Shown: piece after piece, positions 1 to 8,057 of the stretch | Layout: every line of letters begins with the position of its first letter | Numbering within the stretch: the first letter of the stretch is position 1 | Assembly: GCA_944375845.1 (NCBI GenBank) | Contig: CALWAW010000019.1 | Span: forward strand, 1 to 49,238 | Direction of reading: 5' to 3' | Length of the DNA stretch: 49,238 nt | From: an uncultured Lachnospiraceae bacterium | Lineage (GTDB): Bacteria; Bacillota; Clostridia; Lachnospirales; Lachnospiraceae | Made by a program: the position numbers and the translations under genes | The notes under the pieces: model-generated | The model's input: the letters and a program-made list of their open reading frames with translations, nothing else | Told to the model about the DNA's origin: nothing | Database searches by the model: none

Positions 1-112
1 GACATAGACTCACACCTAACCTCCCTCCAGTTGTGTATTGTGCACCATACAACTGTTTGGGTATATTCTCGCACTAGATCAAGTATATCACAAATTGCGT
101 TTTCGTCAATAC

Positions 113-2749
113 CTATTTTACCTGTTCTGCCACAATTTCAATGGTTTTTTTCAAAGCGTCGGGGATGCCCGCGGGATTCTTTCCTCCTGCCTGGGCCATG
201 CCGGGCCTTCCGCCTCCGCCGCCGCCTACGCAGGCCGCTGCCGCCTTGATCAGGTTCCCGGCGTGGGCGCCCCTCTTCTGGGCTCCCTCCGTGACCGCGG
301 CCATCAGATTCACCTTGCCGCCCTGTTCGGAGGCGATCAGCACGACGCCCTCTCCCAGCTTTTCCTTGAGCTCGTCGCCCAGGCTCCTGAGGCCGTTCAT
401 ATCGACGCCGTTCACCTGGATGGCCAGCACCTTGACGCCGTTTACCTCCTGTACCTGGTCCATGACGTCGCCCATGGCCTCCTTTGCCAGCTTGTCCTTA
501 AGCTTTTCATTTTCGGAGTGGAGGGTCCGGATCTCCTCGTGAAGGGCCTCGATCCACTTCACAAGGCCGGAGGGCTCTGTCTTTGCCGCCCTTGAGGCCT
601 GGCGCAGGGTGTCCTCAAGCTCTTTATAGTAAGCGAACACGCCGTCGCCGGTGAGGGCCTCGATCCTGCGGACGCCTGCCGCGATTCCCGCCTCAGAAAG
701 GATCTTGAAGGCTGTGATCTGGGAGGTGTTTGCCACGTGGGTGCCGCCGCAAAGCTCCTTGGAGAAATCGCCCATGGACACCACACGCACCGTGTCGCCG
801 TATTTTTCGCCGAAGAGCGCCATGGCTCCCGCCTTCTTGGCCTCGTCGATGCTCATGATCTGGGTCTCCACCGGAATGGCCTCGCGGATTTTTTCGTTGA
901 CCAGTGCTTCCACCCGGTCAAGCTCCTCGGGGGTCATAGCGGAAAAATGGGTGAAGTCAAAGCGGAGCCTGTGGGCGTCCACATAGGAGCCGGCCTGCTC
1001 CACGTGGCTTCCCAGCACCACCCGCAGCGCCTTCTGAAGAAGATGGGTGGCGCTGTGGTTTTTGCAGGTTTCCCTTCTGTTTTCCCCGTCGGCCTCCATG
1101 GTCACAGGGCTCCCCACCCGGAACATGCCCTTTGTGACCTTTCCGATATGGCCGATTTTTCCGCCCTGGAGATGGATCACGTCCGTCACCGTAAACTCGG
1201 CGTCGCCGGACCGGATCACGCCGGTGTCGGCCTTCTGGCCGCCCATGGTGCCGTAGAAGGGCGTCCTGTCGGTGATGATGGTTCCCCTATCGCCGTCGGC
1301 CAGGGCTTCCACAATGGCGTCCTCCGTGGTGAGAGCCGTCACGGTGCCCTCGCCCTTCAGGGAACCGTAGCCGGTAAATTCTGTGGTAAGGGCCGGGTCA
1401 ATGGACTGATAGATATCGTCCCGTCCCATGTAATTGCTGGTCTTTCTGGAGCTTCTGGCCATTTCCCGCTGAACCGCCATGGCCTTCTGGAAGCCCTCCT
1501 CGTCCACGGAAAGGCCCTTTTCCTCCAGGATCTCCTTTGTCAGATCCAGAGGGAAGCCGTAGGTATCGTAAAGGCGGAAGGCGTCCTCGCCGGACAGGGT
1601 CTTTTCGCCGGCGGCCGCCAGCTTTTCTTCCAGATCAGAAAGGATCGTAAGGCCCTGGTCGATGGTCTTGTTGAACTTCTCCTCCTCCTCGGTGAGGACC
1701 TTGAAGATCATCTCCTTCTTTTCCTCAAGCTCCGGATAGCCGTCCTTTGAAAGCTCGATCACCGTCTCGGAGAGCTTTGCCAGGAAGCGGCCCTCAATGC
1801 CCAGGAGACGGCCGTGCCTTGCCGCCCGGCGAAGGAGCCTTCTGAGCACGTAGCCCCTGCCCTCGTTGGAGGGCATGATCCCGTCGGAGATCATAAAGGT
1901 ACAGGAGCGGATATGGTCGGTGATCAGCCGCAGGGAAATATCCTTCTTTTCGTCCTGAAGATAGGAAACCCCCGCCAGCTGGGCCACCTTGTCAAGGAGG
2001 GCCTTGATGGTGTCGACGGCGAAGATGGAATCCACATCCTGCACCACCACCGCGAGACGCTCCAGTCCCATGCCGGTGTCGATGTTCTTCTGCTCCAGCG
2101 TGGTGTAATGGTTGTGGCCGTCGTTGTTGAACTGGGTGAACACGTTGTTCCACACCTCAATATAGCGGTCGCAGTCGCAGCCCACGGTACAGCCCGGCTT
2201 TCCGCAGCCGTACTTTTCGCCGCGGTCGTAGTAGATCTCGGAACAGGGGCCGCAGGGGCCTGCCCCGTGCTCCCAGAAATTGTCCTCTTTTCCGAATTTG
2301 AAGATCCGCTCCGCCGGGATGCCGACCTCCTTATTCCAGATATCGAAGGCCTCGTCGTCCTCCAGATAAACGGAGGGGTAGAGCCTGTCGGCGGAAAGCC
2401 CCACCACCTGGGTCAGGAATTCCCAGGACCAGTGGATGGCCTCTCTCTTAAAATAATCTCCGAAGGAGAAGTTGCCCAGCATCTCGAAAAAGGTGCCGTG
2501 GCGGGCAGTCTTTCCCACGTTCTCAATATCGCCTGTGCGAATGCACTTCTGGCAGGTGGTGACCCTTCTTCTGGGAGGGATCTCCTGACCGGTAAAATAG
2601 GGCTTTAAGGGCGCCATGCCGGAATTGATCAGCAGCAGGCTGTTGTCGTTATGGGGCACCAGAGAAAAGCTCTTCATCACCAGATGTCCCTTGCTCTCAA
2701 AGAAGTTGAGAAACATTCTTCTAAGCTGGTTTACACCGTATTTTTCCAC
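113..2749 (-). CDS. alaS: Alanine--tRNA ligase
   Basis: Cytoplasmic class II aminoacyl-tRNA synthetase that charges tRNA-Ala and hydrolyses mischarged Ser/Gly-tRNA. From the N-terminus it shows the catalytic domain (MFLNFFESKGH, then RRRVTTCQKCIRTGD), the editing-domain HSATHLL motif in the middle with its partner CGGTH about 100 residues later, and a Gly-rich C-Ala domain near the end (GGGGGGRPG). I place the start at a GTG, giving 878 residues, close to the 876 of E. coli. A GGAGG lies 7 bases before this GTG but only 1 base before the ATG two codons upstream, and the resulting N-terminus MEKYGVNQL fits the family. A further in-frame start 20 codons upstream (to 2815) is unlikely. It has its own promoter at 2806-2834. 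The TAG stop is 112 bases from the window edge. Confidence 0.96.
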   Translation of the reverse strand: MEKYGVNQLRRMFLNFFESKGHLVMKSFSLVPHNDNSLLLINSGMAPLKPYFTGQEIPPRRRVTTCQKCIRTGDIENVGKTARHGTFFEMLGNFSFGDYFKREAIHWSWEFLTQVVGLSADRLYPSVYLEDDEAFDIWNKEVGIPAERIFKFGKEDNFWEHGAGPCGPCSEIYYDRGEKYGCGKPGCTVGCDCDRYIEVWNNVFTQFNNDGHNHYTTLEQKNIDTGMGLERLAVVVQDVDSIFAVDTIKALLDKVAQLAGVSYLQDEKKDISLRLITDHIRSCTFMISDGIMPSNEGRGYVLRRLLRRAARHGRLLGIEGRFLAKLSETVIELSKDGYPELEEKKEMIFKVLTEEEEKFNKTIDQGLTILSDLEEKLAAAGEKTLSGEDAFRLYDTYGFPLDLTKEILEEKGLSVDEEGFQKAMAVQREMARSSRKTSNYMGRDDIYQSIDPALTTEFTGYGSLKGEGTVTALTTEDAIVEALADGDRGTIITDRTPFYGTMGGQKADTGVIRSGDAEFTVTDVIHLQGGKIGHIGKVTKGMFRVGSPVTMEADGENRRETCKNHSATHLLQKALRVVLGSHVEQAGSYVDAHRLRFDFTHFSAMTPEELDRVEALVNEKIREAIPVETQIMSIDEAKKAGAMALFGEKYGDTVRVVSMGDFSKELCGGTHVANTSQITAFKILSEAGIAAGVRRIEALTGDGVFAYYKELEDTLRQASRAAKTEPSGLVKWIEALHEEIRTLHSENEKLKDKLAKEAMGDVMDQVQEVNGVKVLAIQVNGVDMNGLRSLGDELKEKLGEGVVLIASEQGGKVNLMAAVTEGAQKRGAHAGNLIKAAAACVGGGGGGRPGMAQAGGKNPAGIPDALKKTIEIVAEQVK

Positions 2750-2767
2750 AATCATTCCTCCATACGA

Positions 2768-2788
2768 CGGCGCAAAGGGGACGCGCCG
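2768..2788 (-). promoter_or_regulatory. GC-rich hairpin in the alaS leader
   Basis: CGGCGC and GCGCCG (2768-2773 and 2783-2788) can pair around a 9-base loop, about 12 bases upstream of the alaS ribosome binding site. The leader is far too short for a T-box. It could slow translation initiation or be incidental. Confidence 0.3.
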
Positions 2789-2805
2789 CTTTTTTCCATT
2801 TCTCA

Positions 2806-2834
2806 AGCATAGCACATCCCCTTTATTTCTGCAA
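2806..2834 (-). promoter_or_regulatory. Putative sigma-A promoter for alaS
   Basis: Reading the minus strand there is TTGCAG, a 17-base spacer ending in TGC, then TATGCT. The TGn before the -10 makes it an extended -10 promoter. The -35 matches consensus at three of six positions. It lies at the 3' end of the upstream gene, about 55 bases before the alaS start. Confidence 0.5.
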
Positions 2835-2842
2835 GCAAAAGG

Positions 2843-3778
2843 TTAGCTGACGTCGTGATATTCCGCCTCTTCCCGGCCGCCGTTAAAATACCGGAGCTCC
2901 GTGTACCTTTCCGCGTATCGTTCCATGCACTCCTTCATATAGGATACGGGAGAAACCACCATGTCGAAGCGCACATGGGCCAGGGTGTCCGAGATCAGGT
3001 CGAACCTTCTGCTCTCCCCGCCCACGATGGTGAGGGCGTATTCCCCCTCCGCGGTGATCCACTGCATCGAGGGAAAATAATAGGCCTCGTCGTTTTCAAA
3101 GCCCTCGCTCACGGGCGTGCGCACAAAGACCTGATCCAGAAAGGGCTCCAGATACTCAAGAGCCGCCACAGAGACAAAGGGGTCGCTTTTGCGGACGTTC
3201 CGCCCCAGAAAGCAGACGGCCTGGTTCTCCTCATGGAAATTGTTTACGCTTCCGTAGCCCACCATCCGCACCGGCATTCCCGTCCGGGCGTCCAGAAACA
3301 GCAGAAGCCACGCGCCGTCGTAGGCGTAGTAGGCCGACCAGAGCGCCAGCTCCTCCCGGTCCGGATCCGCCCGGAATTTCATTTCCGGCTCCGTAAGGCC
3401 AAGCTGGGAGGGGTAGTCATAGCCCGCCAGCACCTGGTTATACATATATAAAAAATCCGAGGCATGTTCCGCCGCCTCCTCCGCAGTAAGCTCCCCTCCC
3501 CTGGGGGCCCGCTCCAGGGAGCCGCCCTGCCCCTCCTCTGAAATATCCAGGGCGAACTCGGCCAGAAGCTCAAGCCTTCCGCCGGCGGAAAGATAAGATT
3601 CCACGCTGTCTTCGCTGCTGTCCCAGACGTTGTCCTCCGAAACGCCGTCCTCCCGGTACTGCCTTTTCGCGTGCCGCTCCAGGAGGGCGTGGGTGGCGGC
3701 CATTCCGCCGGTCACGATCAGGCAGAGGGAAAACACCAGGAGAAGGCCCGCCATGACGCCCTTGATTTTTTTCCTCAC
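2843..3778 (-). CDS. Membrane-anchored protein of unknown function, third gene of a two-component operon
   Basis: I do not recognise a family. The 311-residue protein starts at a GTG that overlaps the stop of the sensor kinase gene (GTGA), with GGAGGGAGA just upstream. A longer reading starting at 3886 lies inside the kinase gene and is not credible. Residues about 8-28 form one hydrophobic segment (GLLLVFSLCLIVTGGM) followed by a soluble region rich in acidic and aromatic residues, so it is probably anchored with its bulk outside the membrane. No lipobox cysteine or catalytic motif is visible. Translational coupling to the histidine kinase suggests it modulates, or is the effector of, that sensor. 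Confidence 0.75.
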   Translation of the reverse strand: MRKKIKGVMAGLLLVFSLCLIVTGGMAATHALLERHAKRQYREDGVSEDNVWDSSEDSVESYLSAGGRLELLAEFALDISEEGQGGSLERAPRGGELTAEEAAEHASDFLYMYNQVLAGYDYPSQLGLTEPEMKFRADPDREELALWSAYYAYDGAWLLLFLDARTGMPVRMVGYGSVNNFHEENQAVCFLGRNVRKSDPFVSVAALEYLEPFLDQVFVRTPVSEGFENDEAYYFPSMQWITAEGEYALTIVGGESRRFDLISDTLAHVRFDMVVSPVSYMKECMERYAERYTELRYFNGGREEAEYHDVS

Positions 3779-5121
3779 TGCTCTCCCTCCTCTCTTCCCG
3801 GTATCCGTATGGTCACGGTGGTTCCCGCGCCCTCCCTGCTTCTGTATTCCAGAACCGTATGATGGAGGGCGGCGATCTTTTTGCACAGGGCAAGCCCCAG
3901 CCCAGCCCCGTTCTGTTTTCTGCTCCTGGATTTGTCTACCATATAAAAGGGATCCTGGATATGGGGGAGGCTTTCCGTCGGGATCCCCCGCCCGTTGTCG
4001 TTTACGGTGATCTGATAGCCCCTTCCGTCCCGCTCCCCCTTAAGGAGGATCGCCGTGCCGCCCGCCTTTCTGGCGTTGTCGATCAGGTTCAGCACCAGGG
4101 TCTTCATCAGATCCCATTCAATGAAAAGCTCTCCGGACTTAAACCGGATAAACAGCTTAAGCCCCTGCTCTTTCTGAATCAGAGGCCTAAGGGTCTCGCG
4201 GATATCCTGGAAAAACTCGGCGGCCGGAACCTGCTCCAGACAGAAGTCCTCCTGCTCCAGGGCGATGAACCGCAGCATTTTCTGTGAGAGGGTCTCCAGC
4301 CTCATGCCCTCGTTCAGGATGTAAGAGGCCGCCTCCCGCACCTCCTCCCTGGAGTACTCCTTCTGGTAAAGGCTGTCGGCATAGCCGATGATGGCCGTCA
4401 TGGGCGTTTTGATCTCGTGGGAGAAGTCGCCCATGAACCGCTCCTTGCGCCTGGCCTCCTCGGAGAGCTCCTCCACCGTCTGTTCCACGGCCTCGGCCAT
4501 CTTATTGAAGGATCTGGCCAGCTCCCCCACCTCGTCGCGTCCCTTTTCCGGCGCCCGCTCGCCGTACTCGCCGCGGGCGATCCGCTCCGCCGACGCCCCC
4601 AGCCTTCTGATGGGCTTTACAAGAAAATAGGACACCAGGGCCATGCAGAGGATGCAGGCCCCCATGGCCAGATAGATGGCCAGGCTGTATTCCCGCTCCA
4701 TTTGCAAACGCTCCTCATAAAGCTGAGAGATATCCCTTCCCGTCGTCATGACGCTTCCTCCAGGAAGAATGCCCGAAACAAACAGCACCTGCCTGCCGTC
4801 CGCCTCGCGGATCCGGTAGGAAAGCCCCTCCGACGTATCCATGGAGGCCGACGCGGCCTCCCACCCCTCGGGAAAATCGGAATAGGGGCCGTAGGCGTCC
4901 CCGGTGATCAGCATGAACCGTTCCCCCAGCTGCTCTCCGGCGGCCTCCACGCCCCTTAAATATACGGTCATACGCATAAACCGGTATTGATCCAGCTCAT
5001 AATCCACTTCCCTGGCAAGGGAGCGCTCGAAGGTTCCAGACACCATATAGTACTCCACAAAGCAGAGCACCGCGGCCAGAACCAGCACCGCAGAAAAGAG
5101 GATCTTGAAAAACAGCTTCAT
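3775..5121 (-). CDS. Sensor histidine kinase with HAMP domain
   Basis: Membrane-bound sensor of a two-component system, 448 residues. It has TM1 near residues 5-27, an extracytoplasmic sensor region of about 130 residues, TM2 near 165-187 (LAIYLAMGACILCMALVSYF), a HAMP linker, a HisKA domain with the phospho-acceptor motif FSHEIKTPM, and a HATPase_c domain with the N box (NLIDNARKA), G1 box (NDNGRGIP) and G2 box (NGAGLGLAL). The start MKLFFKIL was chosen because GGAGGTATAGG precedes it at the very end of the response regulator gene; the upstream extension to 5214 lies inside that gene. It forms an operon with the regulator at 5123-5776 and is coupled to the next gene by a GTGA overlap. The stimulus is unknown. 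Confidence 0.92.
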   Translation of the reverse strand: MKLFFKILFSAVLVLAAVLCFVEYYMVSGTFERSLAREVDYELDQYRFMRMTVYLRGVEAAGEQLGERFMLITGDAYGPYSDFPEGWEAASASMDTSEGLSYRIREADGRQVLFVSGILPGGSVMTTGRDISQLYEERLQMEREYSLAIYLAMGACILCMALVSYFLVKPIRRLGASAERIARGEYGERAPEKGRDEVGELARSFNKMAEAVEQTVEELSEEARRKERFMGDFSHEIKTPMTAIIGYADSLYQKEYSREEVREAASYILNEGMRLETLSQKMLRFIALEQEDFCLEQVPAAEFFQDIRETLRPLIQKEQGLKLFIRFKSGELFIEWDLMKTLVLNLIDNARKAGGTAILLKGERDGRGYQITVNDNGRGIPTESLPHIQDPFYMVDKSRSRKQNGAGLGLALCKKIAALHHTVLEYRSREGAGTTVTIRIPGREEGEQ

Positions 5122-5122
5122 C

Positions 5123-5776
5123 CTATACCTCCAGCCGGTAGCCCACACGGAACACCGTGCGGATCCTGTCCTCCCAGCCCAGCTTTTTCCTGAGCTTCTG
5201 CACATGACAGTCAAGGGTCCTGGTCTCCCCGGTATAGATCTCGTTCCAGACGTCCTCGTAGATCTGGGCGCGGGAAAGCGCCATGTTCTTATGGCTCACC
5301 AGCTCGGCCAGGATCTCAAATTCCTTCCCCGTAAGCTCCACCGGCTTTCCGCCCTTCAACACCCGGCGGCCGGGAAGGTCGATCAAAACGTCCCCGATCT
5401 GGGTGAGGGCAGTCCCCCGGCTGCTTCGCCTTAAAACCGCCTCAACCCTTGCCACCAGTTCGCTGATCTGGAAGGGCTTTACGATGTAATCGTCGGCCCC
5501 CAGCTTAAGGCCCTGCACCTTGTCCTTAAGCTGGCCCTTTGCCGTCACGAAGATCACGGGAGTCCCCACCGCCTTCATATATTCCAGAAGCTCGTACCCG
5601 TCTATGCCGGGAAGCATGATATCCAGAAGGGCAAGAGAATAAGAGGCCTTCTCGATCCGCTCCGCCGCCTCCGTCCCGCTTCTCGCCCAGTCGCAGAGAT
5701 AGCCCTCCTCGATAAGGGTGCGGCAGATCAGGATGCCGATGGCCTCCTCGTCTTCCACAACTAAGATCTTTTTCAT
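5123..5776 (-). CDS. OmpR/PhoB-family response regulator
   Basis: A 217-residue DNA-binding response regulator paired with the kinase immediately downstream. The receiver domain (residues 1-120) has the acidic pair in VVEDEEA, the phospho-acceptor Asp in LALLDIMLPGIDG, the conserved Thr in VIFVTAKG and Lys in DDYIVKPF. The C-terminal half is a winged helix (VELTGKEFEILAELVSHKN to RTVFRVGYRLE). Start at MKKILVVED, preceded by AGGGGATGGCGTT; upstream in-frame starts fall within the promoter. Its promoter region contains a perfect 7-base inverted repeat (5796-5815), which may allow autoregulation. Confidence 0.94.
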   Translation of the reverse strand: MKKILVVEDEEAIGILICRTLIEEGYLCDWARSGTEAAERIEKASYSLALLDIMLPGIDGYELLEYMKAVGTPVIFVTAKGQLKDKVQGLKLGADDYIVKPFQISELVARVEAVLRRSSRGTALTQIGDVLIDLPGRRVLKGGKPVELTGKEFEILAELVSHKNMALSRAQIYEDVWNEIYTGETRTLDCHVQKLRKKLGWEDRIRTVFRVGYRLEV

Positions 5777-5795
5777 AACGCCATCCCCTTTCATC

Positions 5796-5815
5796 CTGTA
5801 TATTATACTATACAG
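5796..5815 (-). promoter_or_regulatory. Palindrome over the -10 region of the response-regulator operon
   Basis: CTGTATA and TATACAG form a perfect 7-base inverted repeat with a 6-base centre, 20-40 bases upstream of the response regulator start and overlapping the rnhA stop codon. On the minus strand it contains TAGTAT and TATAAT, and TTTACA lies 17 bases upstream of TAGTAT, so it overlaps the likely -10. This is consistent with an operator, but OmpR-type regulators more often bind direct repeats. Confidence 0.45.
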
Positions 5816-6311
5816 ATGTATGGGAGTTGTAAATTTCAAGGCCCTCGTCCTTAAGAAGCCCTTCCCCGTCGGCCGCCGAGGCAGCCAGCCTGTCGCACCG
5901 CTCGTTTTCCGGGTGTCCGTCGTGGCCCTTCACCCACCGGAAGGTCACCTGGTGGGGCTCCATGGCCTTTAAAAGGCGCTTCCAGAGGTCCGTATTTTTC
6001 ACCGGCTCATTTTTTCCCCGTCTCCAGCCCTTTTTGATCCAGCCCTCCAGCCAGCCCTCCGTGAAGGCCTTCACCACATAGGCAGAATCGGACACCACCT
6101 CCACCCGGCAGGGGCGGTTCAAGGCCTCCAGGCCCGCGATCACGCCCATAAGCTCCATCCTGTTGTTGGTGGTTTTGCAGAATCCGGCGGAAAGCTCCTT
6201 TTCGTGGAGGACGCCGTCTCTGTCCACATACTGCAAAAGGGCGCCGTAGCCTCCCGGCCCGTCGGGATTTCCCCTGGCCGCGCCGTCCGTATATAAGGTT
6301 ACACTCATCAT
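5808..6311 (-). CDS. rnhA: Ribonuclease HI
   Basis: Endonuclease that cuts RNA in RNA:DNA hybrids. The 167-residue protein keeps all four acidic metal ligands: Asp in [11 protein letters not shown], Glu in NNRMELMG, Asp in VVSDSAYV and Asp in NERCDRLA, plus the flexible-loop His in [11 protein letters not shown]. The basic handle region ([17 protein letters not shown]) is present. The start ATG overlaps the TGA of the upstream MutS-family gene (ATGA), with GGAGAG 8 bases before it, so the two are translationally coupled. Confidence 0.95.
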   Translation of the reverse strand: MMSVTLYTDGAARGNPDGPGGYGALLQYVDRDGVLHEKELSAGFCKTTNNRMELMGVIAGLEALNRPCRVEVVSDSAYVVKAFTEGWLEGWIKKGWRRGKNEPVKNTDLWKRLLKAMEPHQVTFRWVKGHDGHPENERCDRLAASAADGEGLLKDEGLEIYNSHTSV

Positions 6312-8002
6312 AGCGTCCACTCTCCTGTTTGTACAAACCGCTCCGCCATATCCTCCGCCTCCCGGATGATCCTCTCGTCGTAGCCCATGATGGACAGAAG
6401 GCGGATGGCGTTCCTGGTGGAGGCCCGTCCCGGATACAGACGGTAAGAAAAGATCACGTCGTTTTCCTCGATCTGCTCCTCGAAATGATAGTTGTCGTAG
6501 ATTCCCTCAAGAAGGGCCGTAAGCTCAATATCATGGGTGGCCGCAAAGCAGAGCGCGGGCCTTCCCACAAGGCTTTCCAGAAGCTTTGTGGAGGCGGCGA
6601 TGCGCTCCACCGTGTTGGTTCCCCTGAGGACCTCGTCAATGAAGCAGAGCACCGGCGGCCTGTCCCCGGAAATGGCGTCCAGGATCCGCTTCAGGGAACG
6701 GATCTCCGCCATATAATAGCTCTCCCCCGATTCCAGGTCGTCTGTTAAGGCCATGGAGGAGTAAATTCTGAAAAAGCTGCCCTCATAGCGGTCGGCCGCC
6801 GCCGTGTACAGGGTCTGGGCCAGCAGGGCGTTTATGCCCAGGGTTTTTAAAAACGTGGATTTCCCCGAGGCGTTGGAGCCGGTCACAAGCACCGGCCGTC
6901 CGGCCGTGATGGAATTTGCCACCGCGTTTTCAACTAACGGATGGTACGCGTTTTCGCAGGAAAGGTACGGCGTTTTGCCGTCCTTAAAAACAGGCTGGCA
7001 GTACGCGCCCAGATAATCCCGGAAGGAACCGATGCAAAGGCCAAGCTCCAGCTCGCCCATCACCTGCATCAGCTCCTCGAGGATCTCTCCCTTATCTCTC
7101 ACAAGGGAGGAGATTCTGGAAAACAGGATCAGATCCAGATGGGTCACCATGCAGAGGTAATCCAGAGCCGCCTCCACCAGGGAACCGCCGACGCCTGCCT
7201 TTTCCGCCAGGATCCAGGCTGACCGCCTCACCGGCTTCAGGATCCCGCAGGCGTTCTTCAGCCGTCTGGCGTAAGGAAGAAGCAGGTCCCCGTCGGACCG
7301 GATCCTTTCAAGGCGGCGTCCGTACTCCACCAGCTGGGCCGCCTGGGCCATGCAGGGAAAATACTGGCCGATTCTTCCCTTACACCGGTAATAGGTGATG
7401 ATATTGAAGGCCATCACCGCGAGAAAGATCCCCACGCCCGCCGCGGGCTTTACGGCGAAGGAGGCGATGGAGGCGATAAGGAGCAGGATACAGAGCACAT
7501 GGAAGAGGACGGGCTGGGAGGGAATCTCAGAAAGCCTCTCGATATAGTCCGCCAGGGCGACCCGCTTCCGCCGCCCCATCATGGCGAAGCAGACGCCGTA
7601 CTCCTCCCGCTCCCGCTTGTGGGCCCTGAAATAATCTGCCAGGGCGGCCCGCTTTTTTAACAGGTCCCGGTCAGGCTCCGGAACTCTTAAGGTCTTATAG
7701 AGGTATTCCTCGCCGATGGCGGAGCCCGCCGTATTGATTAAGAGGAATACGTCGTCCATCCCCAGGTCATTCCAGGTGATGTCGTCGATGAAAAACTCCC
7801 CGCCCTTTCTTTTCCTGAAATAATGGGATATTTTCTCGAATTCCTCCAGGGAATATTCCCGGCTGGGGATGCTTCCCCACTGTTCCCGGACCCGGCGGCA
7901 GAGCTCCTCGTATCTCTTCCTTCTGGAAACCACATACTGAACGCCCAGAAGCAGGCACGCTCCCAGGATAAAGGCCACATAAATCATCGTCTGCTGATCC
8001 AT
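6308..8002 (-). CDS. Membrane-anchored MutS-family ATPase (MutS domain V protein)
   Basis: This 564-residue protein ends in a MutS domain V ATPase: Walker [10 protein letters not shown], Walker [15 protein letters not shown], and the switch [11 protein letters not shown]. The N-terminal half does not resemble the MutS mismatch-binding domain. It has one hydrophobic segment near residues 7-25 and a hydrophobic pair near 165-205. No Smr or nuclease domain is present as in MutS2. Such MutS-like membrane proteins are known in Firmicutes but their substrate is not established. The start ATG is 8 bases after GGAGG; a GTG three codons earlier sits inside the ribosome binding site. Its promoter is at 8029-8057. 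It is coupled to rnhA, which may hint at a role in nucleic-acid metabolism. Confidence 0.88.
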   Translation of the reverse strand: MDQQTMIYVAFILGACLLLGVQYVVSRRKRYEELCRRVREQWGSIPSREYSLEEFEKISHYFRKRKGGEFFIDDITWNDLGMDDVFLLINTAGSAIGEEYLYKTLRVPEPDRDLLKKRAALADYFRAHKREREEYGVCFAMMGRRKRVALADYIERLSEIPSQPVLFHVLCILLLIASIASFAVKPAAGVGIFLAVMAFNIITYYRCKGRIGQYFPCMAQAAQLVEYGRRLERIRSDGDLLLPYARRLKNACGILKPVRRSAWILAEKAGVGGSLVEAALDYLCMVTHLDLILFSRISSLVRDKGEILEELMQVMGELELGLCIGSFRDYLGAYCQPVFKDGKTPYLSCENAYHPLVENAVANSITAGRPVLVTGSNASGKSTFLKTLGINALLAQTLYTAAADRYEGSFFRIYSSMALTDDLESGESYYMAEIRSLKRILDAISGDRPPVLCFIDEVLRGTNTVERIAASTKLLESLVGRPALCFAATHDIELTALLEGIYDNYHFEEQIEENDVIFSYRLYPGRASTRNAIRLLSIMGYDERIIREAEDMAERFVQTGEWTL

Positions 8003-8028
8003 CGCAAGCACCTCCGTGATCTATGTGC

Positions 8029-8057
8029 AGTATACTGGAAGGCGCCTGCAAAGTCAA
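8029..8057 (-). promoter_or_regulatory. Sigma-A promoter for the MutS-family gene and rnhA
   Basis: The minus strand reads TTGACT, 17 bases, TATACT, which is 5/6 and 5/6 against consensus. The -35 overlaps the spoIVA stop codon (8054-8056), and the start codon lies about 27 bases downstream of the -10. Confidence 0.7.

Noticed and set aside
1..112. Inverted repeat CAGTTGT/ACAACTG (28-55) after alaS as a terminator
   Set aside because: Only 7 pairs, a 14-base loop and no T-run on either strand. No gene or other signal is evident in these first 112 bases.
737..1750. Long plus-strand reading frame of 337 codons opposite alaS
   Set aside because: It is antisense to a clearly real gene, has no family resemblance, and is explained by GC-rich codon bias. 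The same applies to other long opposite-strand frames, such as 24821-26458, 30901-32208, 40948-42252 and 43152-44129.
2749..2842. T-box riboswitch before alaS
   Set aside because: The gap is under 100 bases, and no T-box consensus or antiterminator/terminator pair is seen. Only a short GC hairpin is present.
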